Source: Chrysaora quinquecirrha (Eukaryota; Cnidaria; Scyphozoa; Semaeostomeae; Pelagiidae). From it: a DNA stretch of 64,000 nt. Positions 44,601 through 53,971 of this stretch are shown piece after piece (position 1 is the first letter of the stretch; each line of letters starts with the position of its first letter). Location of the stretch: assembly GCA_014526335.1 (NCBI GenBank), contig JACTAT010000061.1:1116598-1180597 (forward strand). Direction: 5' to 3'. The notes under the pieces are model-generated. The model worked only from the letters and a program-made list of their open reading frames with translations. It searched no databases and was not told the origin of the DNA. Both the position numbers and the translations under genes were made by a program.

Positions 44601-45660
44601 TCTCAATTGTCTGACGAACAATGTTTGATCGTTTGGCTACTGCCTTAGGGCCTGTTTACATGGAGGCGGGCCAGCCCGGTTAGGCGAGCTGGCTCGGCCA
44701 GGCCAAGCCAGATCTGACAGAACGATGAATCTTTTGTTTGTGAATCTTGCATTTACATGAACAATCACCCAGCCCGGTGAGGCGAAATCCGTGATCAAAG
44801 GACGCGGATCCCACCTGGCCGAGATCTGCGGGAACAAAAGAATCTTTTGTTTGTTTACTTTGCGTTTATATGGAGAGCGGGCCAGCCCGGCCAGGCGAGG
44901 TACAATTCTGACAGGAAAGAATGGGAAAGTGTTAATATAAAGCAAGGCTAGCTCGGCTAACCGAACTGGAAAATTTGTCCATGTAAACGCTCCGAAAAAG
45001 GATCTCCCCTAACCGAGCTGGCTCGGCTAACCGGGCTGACCAGCCTCCATGTAAACAGGCCCTTACTCTGCTTTGTTGCTTGCGTAAAGCAATAAGTTTG
45101 GCTCTTCATTTTTATTTTGCTTTTCTAATGGTGGATTTAAAACGAACCCTGTGCCAGTTGAATCTTAAAATTTTCCAGTGGTGGATTTGCTCCAATTTTT
45201 GGTCATTCGAGAGTCTGGGTTCCTATAACCAGATACGTGTATACTTTTACCTAAAATTGCTATATTACGTCGTGTATATCTGTTAGCAAAATTGTGTAAA
45301 AACAGGTATGTTTTGAAGTTGAGACAGCACGTCCCTAACCAAAATTTGGGAAGTGCCTCCCTCTCAGTGACTAGAGTTTCGATTTGGAGAGGGGACCTAA
45401 GACCGCAATATTTTGCTGTCAATGCGTGCCTCAGTTATTTGTCTCTGTAGGTTTTGGAATTAAGAGTTTTATTTTTTTTCTCATTTTCAGACCCTAAGCA
45501 TGACATCAAAACTGAGTTTGATGGAAAAGAAGTGGTTGTGCCACAAGGGAAGCCAATAAACCAATCACAATATAACAACAGCTCTTTTGGGCAAAGTGAA
45601 TATCTTGTATACAAAGAAAGTCAAGTAAGAATCAGATATTTGCTAAAATTGAAGTTCTAA
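32496..45660 (+). CDS. PARP3: PARP3 (SAP-WGR-regulatory-ART), complete, 12 exons
   Basis: ADP-ribosyltransferase that uses NAD+ to modify proteins and DNA ends at strand breaks; nuclear. Exons: 32496-32675, 33638-33904, 34687-34881, 35782-35917, 37069-37127, 37754-37918, 39104-39160, 39570-39665, 41182-41271, 42455-42632, 44006-44152, 45491-45660. They sum to 1740 nt, 579 codons plus stop, in one frame. Seen: N-terminal basic stretch and SAP motif (about 20-55), WGR domain (WNRWGR near 145), helical regulatory domain (about 225-350), ART domain with LLWHGTN, GRGIYFAS and QSEYLVY, giving the H-Y-E triad near 433, 463 and 560. The C-terminus RIRYLLKLKF matches the PARP3 end. Human PARP3 is shorter and lacks SAP. 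Introns carry many MITEs and two tRNA-SINEs. It is divergent from the Rab gene. Confidence 0.95.
33005..33175 (+). mobile_element. tRNA-derived SINE, diverged
   Basis: GGTTGGGGTTCAAGCCCCAG is B-box like; the downstream GGTTGAGGTCTCAATAAGTC matches the better copies at 33365 and 50529. Confidence 0.6.
33365..33535 (+). mobile_element. tRNA-derived SINE
   Basis: GTGCTGTGGCGTCATGG (A-box side) and CAGGGTTCGAGCACAGCC (B box), then the family body GATCCTAGCCACTGGCGC. In PARP3 intron 1. Confidence 0.75.
33638..33904 (+). CDS. PARP3: PARP3 exon 2 (WGR start)
   Basis: Acidic-basic linker, then the WGR domain beginning (NKYYVIQML, YYVWNRWGRV). 89 codons, phase 0. Confidence 0.95.
34687..34881 (+). 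CDS. PARP3: PARP3 exon 3 (WGR end)
   Basis: Encodes GPFDFEAAKKEFEKKFKDKT and NDWKNRDNF, the second half of the WGR fold. Confidence 0.95.
35139..35549. mobile_element. MITE with AGGGCCTGTTTACATGG ends
   Basis: Inverted ends GGGCCTGTTTACATGGAGGC and GCCTCCATGTAAACAGGCCC; interior AGCTGGCTCGGC/CTAACCGGGCTG words inverted too. About 410 bases; a short duplicate of the right end follows to about 35567. Second copy 44647-45063. Confidence 0.75.
35782..35917 (+). CDS. PARP3: PARP3 exon 4 (regulatory domain start)
   Basis: LNKQTQELLSMIFSND and FKDAMKEMNL, first helices of the PARP regulatory domain. Confidence 0.93.
35960..36970. mobile_element. 1 kb element with CGAGTAGAAACG subterminal repeats
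   Basis: Left GAAACAAGTAGCAATCGAGT and right TACTTGTTTCTAGTCGTTTC are inverted ends; TCGTTTCTACTCG is reiterated near both ends. In the middle (36327-36637) sits a second element with GGGGGGCTTTTGGG and CCCCCAAAGCCCCCC ends and many CGGGTTTTCGGG words, apparently a nested insertion. Confidence 0.55.
37069..37127 (+). CDS. PARP3: PARP3 exon 5
   Basis: Encodes DVKKMPLGKLSKAQIAKGFE, the conserved PLGKLS motif of PARP regulatory domains. Confidence 0.95.
37754..37918 (+). CDS. PARP3: PARP3 exon 6
   Basis: Encodes VLEEIEQIL and LTSNFYTVIPHDFGR, with the SNxFYTxIPHxFG motif common to PARP1, 2 and 3. Confidence 0.95.
37945..38305. mobile_element. MITE, TAAGAACA subfamily
   Basis: ACACTCTTTTATTTTTTGTA and TTTTTATAAAAAATGAGAGT inverted ends; TTAAGAACAGATTAAGAACA words inside. 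Confidence 0.6.
38715..38872 (-). mobile_element. tRNA-derived SINE, minus orientation
   Basis: Reverse complement of the 50529 element: GACCTCGGCCCTGGCTGGGA ... CTGGGGTTTTAACCC ... GACCCCACAGCACC. Confidence 0.7.
39104..39160 (+). CDS. PARP3: PARP3 exon 7
   Basis: 19 codons, VLGDIEIAQGLKREEESSQ, last helix of the regulatory domain. Confidence 0.9.
39570..39665 (+). CDS. PARP3: PARP3 exon 8 (ART start)
   Basis: Encodes HPLDVDYGLLDTTLELVDKK, the entry to the catalytic ART fold. Confidence 0.93.
39780..40180. mobile_element. MITE with GGGCGTATTT ends
   Basis: TGGGCGTATTTCTTTGGCAA and TGTGACCAAAAAATACGCCC ends; same family as 19485-19793. Its long reverse-strand open frames have no recognisable domain. 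Confidence 0.65.
40383..40412. repeat. (AAAT)n microsatellite
   Basis: About seven AAAT units. Confidence 0.85.
40748..41003. mobile_element. MITE, TAAGCAAC subfamily
   Basis: ACACTTTTTTTCAATAAGAA and GTTGCTTATTAAAAAAAAAG ends; AAGAGTTGCTTAACATATCT inside. Confidence 0.6.
41182..41271 (+). CDS. PARP3: PARP3 exon 9
   Basis: 30 codons, IIKKYTEATKGGYRGNL and LDVWKVDRHPE, the conserved ILDVWxV strand. Confidence 0.93.
41388..41420 (+). repeat. mariner-like terminal end
   Basis: TACAGGGTGGCCCAATAAAA resembles the ends of mariner-type transposons (TA, then CAGGGTG.CCC). No matching right end was seen before 41793, so this is a solo or truncated end. Confidence 0.35.
41793..42207. mobile_element. 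MITE with CAACCTCGTCCCCAGG ends
   Basis: CAACCTCGTCCCCAGGGC and CCTGGGGACGAGGTTG are perfect inverted ends; about 410 non-coding bases. Confidence 0.7.
42455..42632 (+). CDS. PARP3: PARP3 exon 10 (catalytic His and Tyr)
   Basis: Contains NRKLLWHGTNVAVVAAI, GGLRIMPHSGGRVGRG and IYFASENGKSSAY; H and Y of the NAD-binding triad are here. Confidence 0.97.
42770..43349. mobile_element. Tigger/pogo-like MITE
   Basis: TA then CAGTTGACATCC...CTATCTCGA at the left and TCGAGATAGCGGATGTCAAC then TGTA at the right, the typical pogo/Tigger terminal type. TATCTCGAAC is reiterated. Carries a short coding remnant AEREWQQLSDILPMYTIDEA, shared with the copy at 48411-48897. Confidence 0.75.
44006..44152 (+). 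CDS. PARP3: PARP3 exon 11
   Basis: Encodes IGIMFLNEVALGKEH and GFDSVLACGRTEP, ART core strand and D-loop side. Confidence 0.95.
44362..44647. mobile_element. MITE, CAAACATTG family
   Basis: TAAGCCCTGGTCAAACGAT left, GATCGTTTGGCTACTGCCTTA right; internal CAATGTTT words. Abuts the next element without spacer. Confidence 0.7.
44647..45063. mobile_element. MITE with AGGGCCTGTTTACATGG ends
   Basis: Second copy of the 35139-35549 family; inverted ends perfect over about 20 bases. Confidence 0.75.
45491..45660 (+). CDS. PARP3: PARP3 exon 12 (catalytic Glu, stop)
   Basis: Encodes VVVPQGKPINQSQYNN, FGQSEYLVYKESQ and VRIRYLLKLKF then TAA. The Glu of QSEY is the catalytic residue. The CAAGTAAG inside KESQVR resembles a splice donor but reading through gives the expected family C-terminus. 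Confidence 0.96.
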
Positions 45661-45752
45661 GCTGCTGGAGTCTGTTTGAAAGAAAACATACTATACCAAT
45701 GCAATAGTCGATTGTTTAGGCCCATTTAACAAAGTCTGTACTTACATACACG

Positions 45753-46057
45753 CAGTTTTTTTTTATAAGCAACCGCTTATAAGCAACCAAGATGTAGAAG
45801 GCCTGAAAGTTCAAGGAACGTATGGTACCACAGGAAAAAAACCTAAGCAACTTTTTATAATTCCAGTCAACTTATGTGCAATGTTAGATTTTGCTGTTTT
45901 TCTAGCGTCTATACTATTCTTAGGGCAAAAAAGATACAGTTAAAATTAAGCAACTATTAAGCAACTTTTGCTTCTAAAAGGTGGTCATAAAGGTCCATAA
46001 ATAAGCAACTTTTGGAACTAGGGCCGAGCGAAGTTGCTTATAAAAAAATGCGTGTAA
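45753..46057. mobile_element. MITE, TAAGCAAC subfamily
   Basis: CACGCAGTTTTTTTTTATAAG and AGTTGCTTATAAAAAAATGC/GTG ends; AAGCAACT repeated inside. Just past the PARP3 stop. Confidence 0.65.
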
Positions 46058-46866
46058 TGCCTTATTCCTTTGGATTTTTTGATTGATTTTCTGCGTTTGG
46101 TCACGTGCTCGACTTCTTACTCAAATGTGAACGCGACCTTACTGCAAAATTAAAATGGTGTTTTACGATGATCGATTTAGAGCCGAGAAAAAGTTATAGA
46201 ATAATTGCAATTCATAGTAAGGCGTAGAGTTACGAAAGCTAGAAAAAGTTATATCAGACGGGAAAAATTTTAGCATGATCAATGTAGAGGATCTGAAAAA
46301 TATGGCGAAAAGGTTTTATGGATGGCAGAATACGGTATCACTTCCGAGATGCAAAAACGTCGATAGCGTTTCGTCACCTCTTTTGACAATGCTCGGCATC
46401 GCTTGCTTTTTGCTGCAAGTTGTAGAGTGAAATGTTTCGGGGCTTCATGAACGTCTGAATTCTATTCCACATTTTATAGTCTCCGTTGAAGCACAGACAT
46501 CCATCCCCTAAGCAAAAAGTTCAGATTTTAAGCTTTTTCAAATTTCTACTTTCGTAGCACTGGGTTTCCTAAATTTCTCTGAAGCTTTTTTCATGCTAAC
46601 GATATATACCCCGGGAAATGCGGAAAAATCGAAAGGAATAAGGCATCCCCAAGAAGGCATCTAATTTTAATTGTTTCGTTTATTGGTTTTTGATTTTATC
46701 ACATTTTTAATTTGTATTCTTGATTAACATTAACAAAGTGTTTTTGGAATTTTATATAAACATTGTATATCCTCCTTTTAAAGGAATTTGTCATTTTACA
46801 ATCAACTTGAATTTACGAAAAATCGTAAAGATCTCTGCACAGCATGCCTTTTATTTGATCGTTTGT

Positions 46867-47232
46867 TCTACAGTACACGTTTTTTTTTATATAAGAACAA
46901 AGTATACAAGAACATAAGGCTTCAGAGGCTGAAAAGTTAAGAACATGCTAAGAACATAACAAGGCTTTGTGGAAGCTAGAAAAATTAGAATTTTATTAGC
47001 GCTGTCCTGTTCTCTCTAAAAACAGGTAAACTATCAATAATTGTGACTATGTGACAGTTTTACACGTGCGTCTCTTTTCGTAGCAATTTTCACCTAATTT
47101 GAAGAACAACAGCTTTTTAAAAAGCAAGAAAATTAAGAACATGTTAAGAACATTTTGAGCCTTCAAATCGGAAAAACTAAGAACACTGCATGGCTTTCTT
47201 CAATTTCAGTGTTCTTATAAAAAAACATGTAT
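46867..47232. mobile_element. MITE, AAGAACA subfamily
   Basis: ACACGTTTTTTTTTATATAAG and GTTCTTATAAAAAAACATGT ends; AAGAACAT reiterated about eight times. Confidence 0.65.
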
Positions 47233-47330
47233 CGTAGCACTTGGTAGCAGATGTCATTATTTCCTCCAACATTTATGTGCGGGAAAAGGGTTTGCTTGTA
47301 ATGGTAGAAACTGTCAGATAGTAGCGATGG

Positions 47331-47817
47331 TTAACCCTAATCCTATTGGGCTTTTTTGATCTAATATAGCCCGGGGGAGGGTGTTTTCAACCCCCTCTCC
47401 AGAAATTACATTCCAGTAGAGCTAGAGCAATGAAACTTTGCACAGGCATTGGGCAATGTATTACGACGTAATGTTGGTAAATTGGGCGTCTCCCACTTCT
47501 ATTATGACGTCATTGTGACATCATAATCAAAACACGCTATAGACGTCGTTCAAAAATGACCTTCCTTAATATCCATAAAAATCCACAAATTTCTTTACAT
47601 TTTGTTGCTAGTAACTGTTTTCTATGACCTTGCAAAGAATAAGTAAATTCTGATAAGATTTACTGGAAAAACCCATTGTTATTATTATGGGGATTTTTTG
47701 TATCACATTGTAGCTTAGTAGCTTAAAGTCAGCCTGGTTTGGCAGCTCAAATCCATCACACAACAGAACAGTTGCAAGAAAAGCTTACCCCCGATAAGAT
47801 TAGGGTTAAGCATTTTT
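47331..47817. mobile_element. MITE with TTAACCCTAATC ends
   Basis: GGTTAACCCTAATCCTATTG left and GATAAGATTAGGGTTAAG right are inverted ends of about 20 bases around 480 bases. Confidence 0.6.
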
Positions 47818-48026
47818 TCAACTGATGTTCAACTTTAAAATCCTTGTGTGGAGAGTCAGTTATGTCTTCTAAAATGAATATCACCATCAAAATCAGAGAA
47901 TAGATTCAACACTCATTTCCTAATGACAAAAGGTTGACATTGTTAAGGGGGAGCGAGGGAGTTGCTCAGCTCAGCGTCACCTGCTGGAGAAATCACCAAA
48001 TCTGGGGAGCTTCATCCATGTTGTCT

Positions 48027-48089
48027 CGCTCGCTCTTAAGCTTGAGCCGCTCGCTCTTAAGCTTGAGCCGCTCGCTCTTAAGCTTGAGC
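48027..48089. repeat. 21-bp tandem repeat x 3
   Basis: CGCTCGCTCTTAAGCTTGAGC three times in a row, read as LKLKSER on the minus strand within an unidentified open stretch. Confidence 0.85.
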
Positions 48090-48410
48090 AAAAGTGAAAC
48101 TTTCTGTCTGAGCAACCCTGTCTCTCTTTTGGTTTGTCGAACCTGATTATTTTTAACGCACCAACACTCTATAGGCATTGCTATTGCAAAAATTTCCATG
48201 CGGTCCGCCAACACAGTTAGATCGGTACCCGGTCAACATGTTAACACAACTCTGTCCCAATATTCGCGTCTTCCGATCGTAATCCAAATGAATTGATAAC
48301 ATCTAAACACTTTAAGTCTTAACACAAACGTTTAAATTCAAAATATACGCTTGAGCAAGATGATTTTTTATCGGAGATCACAACACAGTTCTTTTTCGGG
48401 AATAACCATG

Positions 48411-48897
48411 TACAGTTGACATCCGCTATCTCGAACTCTCAAGGGAAACTGGAATTGGTTCGAGATAGCGAATGTTCGAGATAACGGATGCCCCATATAA
48501 ATATAAAAAATTATAGTTTTTAAGTCAGAAAAGGAACCCCAATAACATGCAGGGTTACCGATCCCAAATTTCATCAAACAAGTCATTTTTTTACATAGGA
48601 GTCAAAGCTCATCTGCTTTCATCCCTGGTGAAATTGAGATAATGGCGATGCAGCACATCTCGAAAGAAAACAGCTTCATCTATTGTATACATAGGCAACA
48701 TATCACTTAGCTGCTGCCATTCCCGCTCCGCTAGGCGAACGTATACATATTATCAGCCTGTCTCATTATCCAGTTCGGCAGAAAATTTGGCAAAGTTCGA
48801 GAAAAAAAGCAGGTTTTCCTCCATGGGAAATGAAAAATCGTTCGAGATAGCGAATGTTCGAGATAGCGGGCAGTCGAGATAGCGGATGTCGACTGTA
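48411..48897. mobile_element. Tigger/pogo-like MITE, opposite orientation
   Basis: TACAGTTGACATCCGCTATC left and GATAGCGGATGTCGACTGTA right. Minus strand carries AEREWQQLSDMLPMYTIDEA and a little more than the copy at 42770. Confidence 0.75.
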
Positions 48898-48979
48898 CTG
48901 TCATATTAGCTGAACAAGTCGGCAGTTGTTTGGTTTTTGAGCTGCTCAGTTGCCTTCGCATCCAGCACTTCAACTAACA

Positions 48980-50270
48980 ACTACCACCAAGATAGCGCAA
49001 GTAGAAAGAGGAATAACGTTATAACAATGAAAATATCAACTCAATATTGTTTTGCTAAATAACTGGATAGAAGGATAAGAAATATTTCTCTTAATGCTAT
49101 TACAAAAATAATTGAATTTAGACGATTCCAGCATTAATCATATTGTATTAATCATACTGTAAAAATCATACCCAAAAATACCCCTAATAATTGTCTTATT
49201 TCCCACAAGAAAGCGTAACTTATAATCTGAAAATATTCACTTACTATCATAATTTCTTGCTTTATTTTTACTTCTGTAGTTGTGGCTAAGCATTTTCATT
49301 TTTATTAGTAAGCAAATAAGTTGAAAGACTGTTGACTTAACAATGGATTGCTATTATTTTGCTGGTAAATAAAATAACGAAATAAAGAAATAAATAGTAT
49401 AGTAAGAAGCTAATGTGATGGTGCGTGAGAACTAACTGCGAAAAAGTCTTCAGCAGCATAAATAGGGAAACATATCATAAGTCAAATTTGTAATTAGGAT
49501 CGTAGCATAGAAGCTGATAAGAATAATTTTCTACTAAAAAAATATAGCGGTAAATGTACGTAACTTTGAATAACGGTTTTGAAAAGATTATTTTAACTGA
49601 AATGCGATGAGACGTAAATAATGAGCAACGTCAATATTGACACGTAAGTTAGGCTCAGTTGTCCGTAGTTTCAAGTATGTGATATTTTACATAATTAAAC
49701 GTGTTAGATTAAGCGAAGGATTTCTTCTCCACGGTAATGATTGAAAACGGTAAGCGGTACAAGAATGCGCAGAAGACATATTTTGAACTATAGATTTCCG
49801 TCCATGATTTGCTTGAGTCGATGGGACGAGTTTGACGGTTGATCACAGTATCACAGATAAGGATATGGACAAATCGATCAAAAGGGGGGTGCTTCGTTAA
49901 GCTGAGAGGTATTTATCCATCTTAATGGTCTGTCTTTCTTCAAATATTACGGGGTCTAATATTCCTGGGTGATGTCTAGAGGAAAGCTATAATTAGTAGT
50001 GGATACTAGAGAAATAAAGGTGGGTTGGTGTATAGAACTTCTGGGGCACATCAATGTACATTTGAGCGTCAAGGGTACCCAAGAAATTGGCAAGAACGAG
50101 GCAAGCCGTAACCGATTCAGAGATCAAAGTAGTATTTTCAAGTTACCCTTCTTTCACCGCGTAGTATACAGTTAAAGGACTCTTTAGCCTCGTTCAAGTA
50201 TTGCATTTATAACCATAAATTTGAAATACCATGCGGTTGTGGTTGACAGAGTATTCCGTTTCATTTTTAT
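48980..50270. other. AT-rich spacer
   Basis: No gene, RNA or repeat recognised. Confidence 0.4.
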
Positions 50271-50326
50271 GTTTGAAGAATTCAAACATTATGTAGGGGT
50301 TTTCGGCAAACCGGATGAAATACACC

Positions 50327-50354
50327 TAGATAGATAGATAGATAGATAGATAGG
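50327..50354. repeat. (GATA)n microsatellite
   Basis: About six TAGA units; only two in the duplicated copy at 51228. Confidence 0.85.
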
Positions 50355-50528
50355 AATCAGGAATGTTGTAACATTAAGATCGGAATTTCTATTCTCTATG
50401 CACACAATCTAAACAATCAATGAGTTGAGTCATTTGTTTTAATTGCAATTCAAATGCATACAATCAAAACAATCGAAGAGGTTGCTCTGAATCTTTAAAA
50501 TTTGGCATGAGCTTTAACAAGCTTTAAC

Positions 50529-50690
50529 AGGTGCTGTGGCGTCGTGGTGTAATCCAGCTGACTCGTGGTGTCAGAAGCTCAGTGTGGTCAGGGTTCGAGC
50601 CCAGCCACGGTAGCGTCACAGCCAGGGTCGAGGTCTCGATTAGTTAACCTACTACTGAGATCCTAGCGACTGGCGCTAAAACACCATATC
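50529..50690 (+). mobile_element. tRNA-derived SINE (best copy)
   Basis: GGTGCTGTGGCGTCGTGG carries an A-box-like TGGCGTCGTGG; GGTTCGAGCCC is a perfect B box. Body ends CTGGCGCTAAAACACCAT. Confidence 0.8.
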
Positions 50691-51859
50691 ACAACAAACT
50701 CATTAGGAAGCCATTATCCAGAATGCGCTAAAATCTGGAACGAACAATAAAGCTGGGAACTCGTGGAATGAGTGGGAATATACGGAACTGAAGAGAACCA
50801 ATGGAACACGCTGAAACAAAGTCGGAATAACTTGGAATCGGAGGGAACAAATGGGAAAGAAGTAAGAATGGGTGGGAATAAGTGGGAATCAGAGGTGACA
50901 AGGGAGAACAAACAGGGAGTCACAGAAAAAGATGAAAGAACAATTGAGAAAAGGGAAATTACTGCAAACACGTGAGAACAAGTTGCAACAAAATGGAGAT
51001 CAACGACTATCGCGGGCAAAACCAAGAACAAAGCCTGAAACAGCTAGGATCACAGGGAACAAATAAGAACACAGTGGGGATTCTTTTACACTATTCGGTG
51101 CAAGCTGTAAGCTAATAGGCTAATCTCAGGCAGATCTGGGCAGATCTCATTCTTCAAACATGGCTAATGGGTATTCTTCTTCAAACATTATGCAGGGGTT
51201 TTCGGCAAACCGGATGAAATACACCTAGATAGATAGGAATCAGGAATGTTGTAACAATAAGATCGGAATTTCTATTCTCTGTGCGCACAATTTAAACAAT
51301 CATTGAGTTGATTAATTATTTTAATTGCAATTCAAATGCATACAATCAAAACAATCGAAGAGGTTGTTCCGAGTCTTCGAAATTTGGCATCAGTTTGAAC
51401 AACAAACTCATTAGGAAACCATTAGCCAGCATGCGCTAAAATCTGGAACAAACAGAAAAGCTGGGAACTCGTGGAATGAGTGGGAATAAACGGAACTGAA
51501 TGGAACCATTGTAGGCATCCTGAAACAAAATGGGAATAACTTGGAATCGGAGGGGAAAAAAGGGACAAAGTAGAAATCGGTGGGAATAAATGAGAACGAG
51601 AGGTGACAAGGTGGAACAAACAGGGAATCACTGAAGAAGATGGAGGAACAACTCAGAAAAAAGAAAATTACCGCAAACAAGCGAGAGCAAATTGAAACTA
51701 AATGGGGATCAATGACGATTGCGGGGGGAAGCAGGAACAAAGCCTGAAACAGCTAGAATCACAGGGAGCAATTATGGAGATTTATCCACACTGCAAGCGA
51801 CTATGTTTCGGCTTATCTCAGGCTGATCTTAGCTGATCTCATTCTTCAAACATGGCTAA

Positions 51860-53130
51860 TGGGTACCTTTAATTCATACCGAAGTATAAACCGAAGTATA
51901 AGTGTGCTGTGTGTTCTGTTAAGTTTATGAAGTGATACAATAAAATGTCTCTCTGTCTTCTTGATTCACTTCTACCAAAACATAGTTTAGTGTTAACACC
52001 CCCTCTCCTGCTTGGATAGCTCTATCGTTTCTTGTAGCACTTACTTCTCTCGCTTGTAACTTCTTTCAGTGGTGAGCACGGTGCATTGACCATCGCACGA
52101 AAAATTTGTTTATGACTAGGCAGCTGATGGGTTGCTATAAGATTTCCTTATGGAGAAGGAACAGGGCAACGGGACCATATACCCTAGACGGTAAATGCTT
52201 ATTTTCTCTCAGTAAATGACTGTTTTGGCCCATTTTTCGATATACAAGTAACGAGGGAAAGAACTTAAATTAATAGCACTGTAACAACGACATGACCGCT
52301 ATTCAAACAATCAGTTAGATTATACGCAGCATTTTGTCAACTATTTTTGCTTTTGGTTTTCTCGTATATGAATATGGGCTTATGAGCTTATAATGAACAT
52401 AAGCGTATACATTGGCGATTGCTTTTCTCAGGGTATTACATGGAATAAATTGATAAATAATATTATTTGAAAATATACCAGTTAGAATTTCGGACGACAA
52501 TTTACGACAGCTAGCTACTCAAAACAGCATTTTATGGTAACTTTTGGCATCAGGGAATATCTAGGAAAGAGAGAACGGTGTCAAATAATGTCTTTTTCTT
52601 CGAAACGTTTTTAAATGTTTATCAAAACAATGCTTCTGGGCGACTTTTCTGGGGCTCACAGAACACAGAAGCCTCAGACATGGAGAAAAACAAACAATTT
52701 GCTCGAGAGCGAAACAAAAAATTCACTAGATTTTATCCACAAAACTGACTAATTAATTTAAAATCTACTCTTACAACTACACAATTCGTTAAGTTATGAA
52801 CCTACGATTCGGGGTTTAAAACCAAAACACATAACAACTGAAAAACTGTGACATATATTTAGTGTTACTTAACGTTACAAGATTTACAGTATTAGCTACC
52901 AAGGAGAGACATTTGGAATGTATTGGAAGTACAGACAAGAGAAAAGATACAAGGACAAAACAGCTATTTTAGATAGAATGAGGCATCGAGAAGCGGTGCG
53001 GCTCCCAATGAAACCGGACCGGGCCCTTGCGAAGACAGGGGAGGCATAACGAGAATTCAATTCTTACAGGTCCTTTTTCTTGATCCCAGGCTTAAAACCT
53101 TTACCCCGTCGGAGCCCCGCTCTCGACGGT
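51860..53130. other. spacer without recognised gene
   Basis: AT-rich; an AATAAAATG at about 51936 resembles a poly(A) signal but no gene is seen before it. Confidence 0.35.
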
Positions 53131-53135
53131 ACTGG

Positions 53136-53585
53136 GGCATACCAAACTTGATGGGATTTGAACCCAAGACTGCATGATTAGAGAGCCAACGACGATTCCA
53201 ATTAGCTGCTATGAATAGAGCTCAATGAAATCGTCGAGTAACTCTCCAAATCATATAGCCTCAGACTCTCCTCCCGTTTTGCTTTCTCCTTCGGCTATAT
53301 TGAGCTTTCTTCAGCACCATACATCTTTATACATATTTATCATGAATGGTAAACACTAGGATATATATTCCACAAGTGTCATACCACAATTGATGGATTT
53401 TAACCCAAGACTGTATGATCAGAGAGCCAACAACGTTTCCACTGAGAAAAGAGCTCAATGAAATGGTCGAGTAACTCTCCAAGTCAGACAGTCCAAGGCT
53501 TTTCCTACCATGTGGCTTTGTGTTTCGATTATGTTAAGCCTTCTTCAGCACCACACACGTTTATACAGATTTGTCATGAGTGGCT
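53136..53585. repeat. two tandem copies of a tRNA-like repeat
   Basis: 53136-53347 and 53383-53585 share TTGAACCCAAGACTGCATGA-like, AGAGAGCCAACGACG, AATGAAATCGTCGAGTAACT and TTCTTCAGCACCATACA. GGGATTTGAACCC is the reverse of a B box, so the unit may be an inverted tRNA-SINE; related to 11256-11300. Confidence 0.55.
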
Positions 53586-53830
53586 TTTAGACAGAATACC
53601 TTAACTTACAATAATTACTAGTTTAGTTTCTGAGTTCTCTTTGATATATTGCCGATCATTTATATTACGTTCAATACTTAATGCTTAAAATTCACCCCTT
53701 TCACTGTAAAAATCACCCATGCCAAAACCTCTTAATGATTAATTACACAGAGGGTATTACCCTGTCAGTATAAAACGCTGAGCGAAAATTCTACTAACTG
53801 TACAGTCAAAAAATAAGATAAATAAAGTTG

Positions 53831-53971
53831 CTAACTTGACTTTGAGAATGATGGAATGTGAGGCAAATTGAGATTGTGAAGATTCTTCGCGATGTTTGGT
53901 ATATTTGGCAAATTAGGGCTCATGTTCTTTACTGCATTCAGAGCTCGAGTTGGACCAGCCGTTATTCCAGC
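53831..53971 (-). CDS. AP3S1: AP3 sigma exon 6 (tail)
   Basis: Follows TTATTCCAG. Encodes AGITAGPTRALNAVKNM, then an Asn/Pro-rich tail to FSKSS and TAG at 53833-53831. GLAGAPARAVSAVKNM in human AP3S1 confirms the exon. Confidence 0.92.
   Translation of the reverse strand, partial: AGITAGPTRALNAVKNMSPNLPNIPNIAKNLHNLNLPHIPSFSKSS

Larger units (their letters stand above)
50276..51850. repeat. tandem segmental duplication, two copies
   Basis: Copy 1 about 50276-51160, copy 2 about 51183-51850. Both begin AAACATTATGTAGGGGTTTT-like and contain CGGCAAACCGGATGAAATAC, AATGCATACAATCAAAACAA, a GGAATGAGTGGGAATA-rich purine block and CTTCAAACATGGCTAATGGG. Copy 1 has a SINE (50529-50690) that copy 2 lacks. 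The minus-strand open frames (Phe/Ser/Pro-rich) come from the purine-rich block. Confidence 0.8.

Noticed and set aside
45620..45632. Splice donor CAAGTAAG in the last PARP3 exon
   Set aside because: Reading through gives RIRYLL before the stop, the expected PARP3 C-terminus.
47934..48214. Possible gene with LKLKSER repeats
   Set aside because: Only a 73-codon frame around a 21-bp tandem repeat; no splice partners found.
51850..51990. Possible LTR end with AATAAA and terminal AACA
   Set aside because: No second LTR, primer-binding site or retroviral-like coding sequence nearby.
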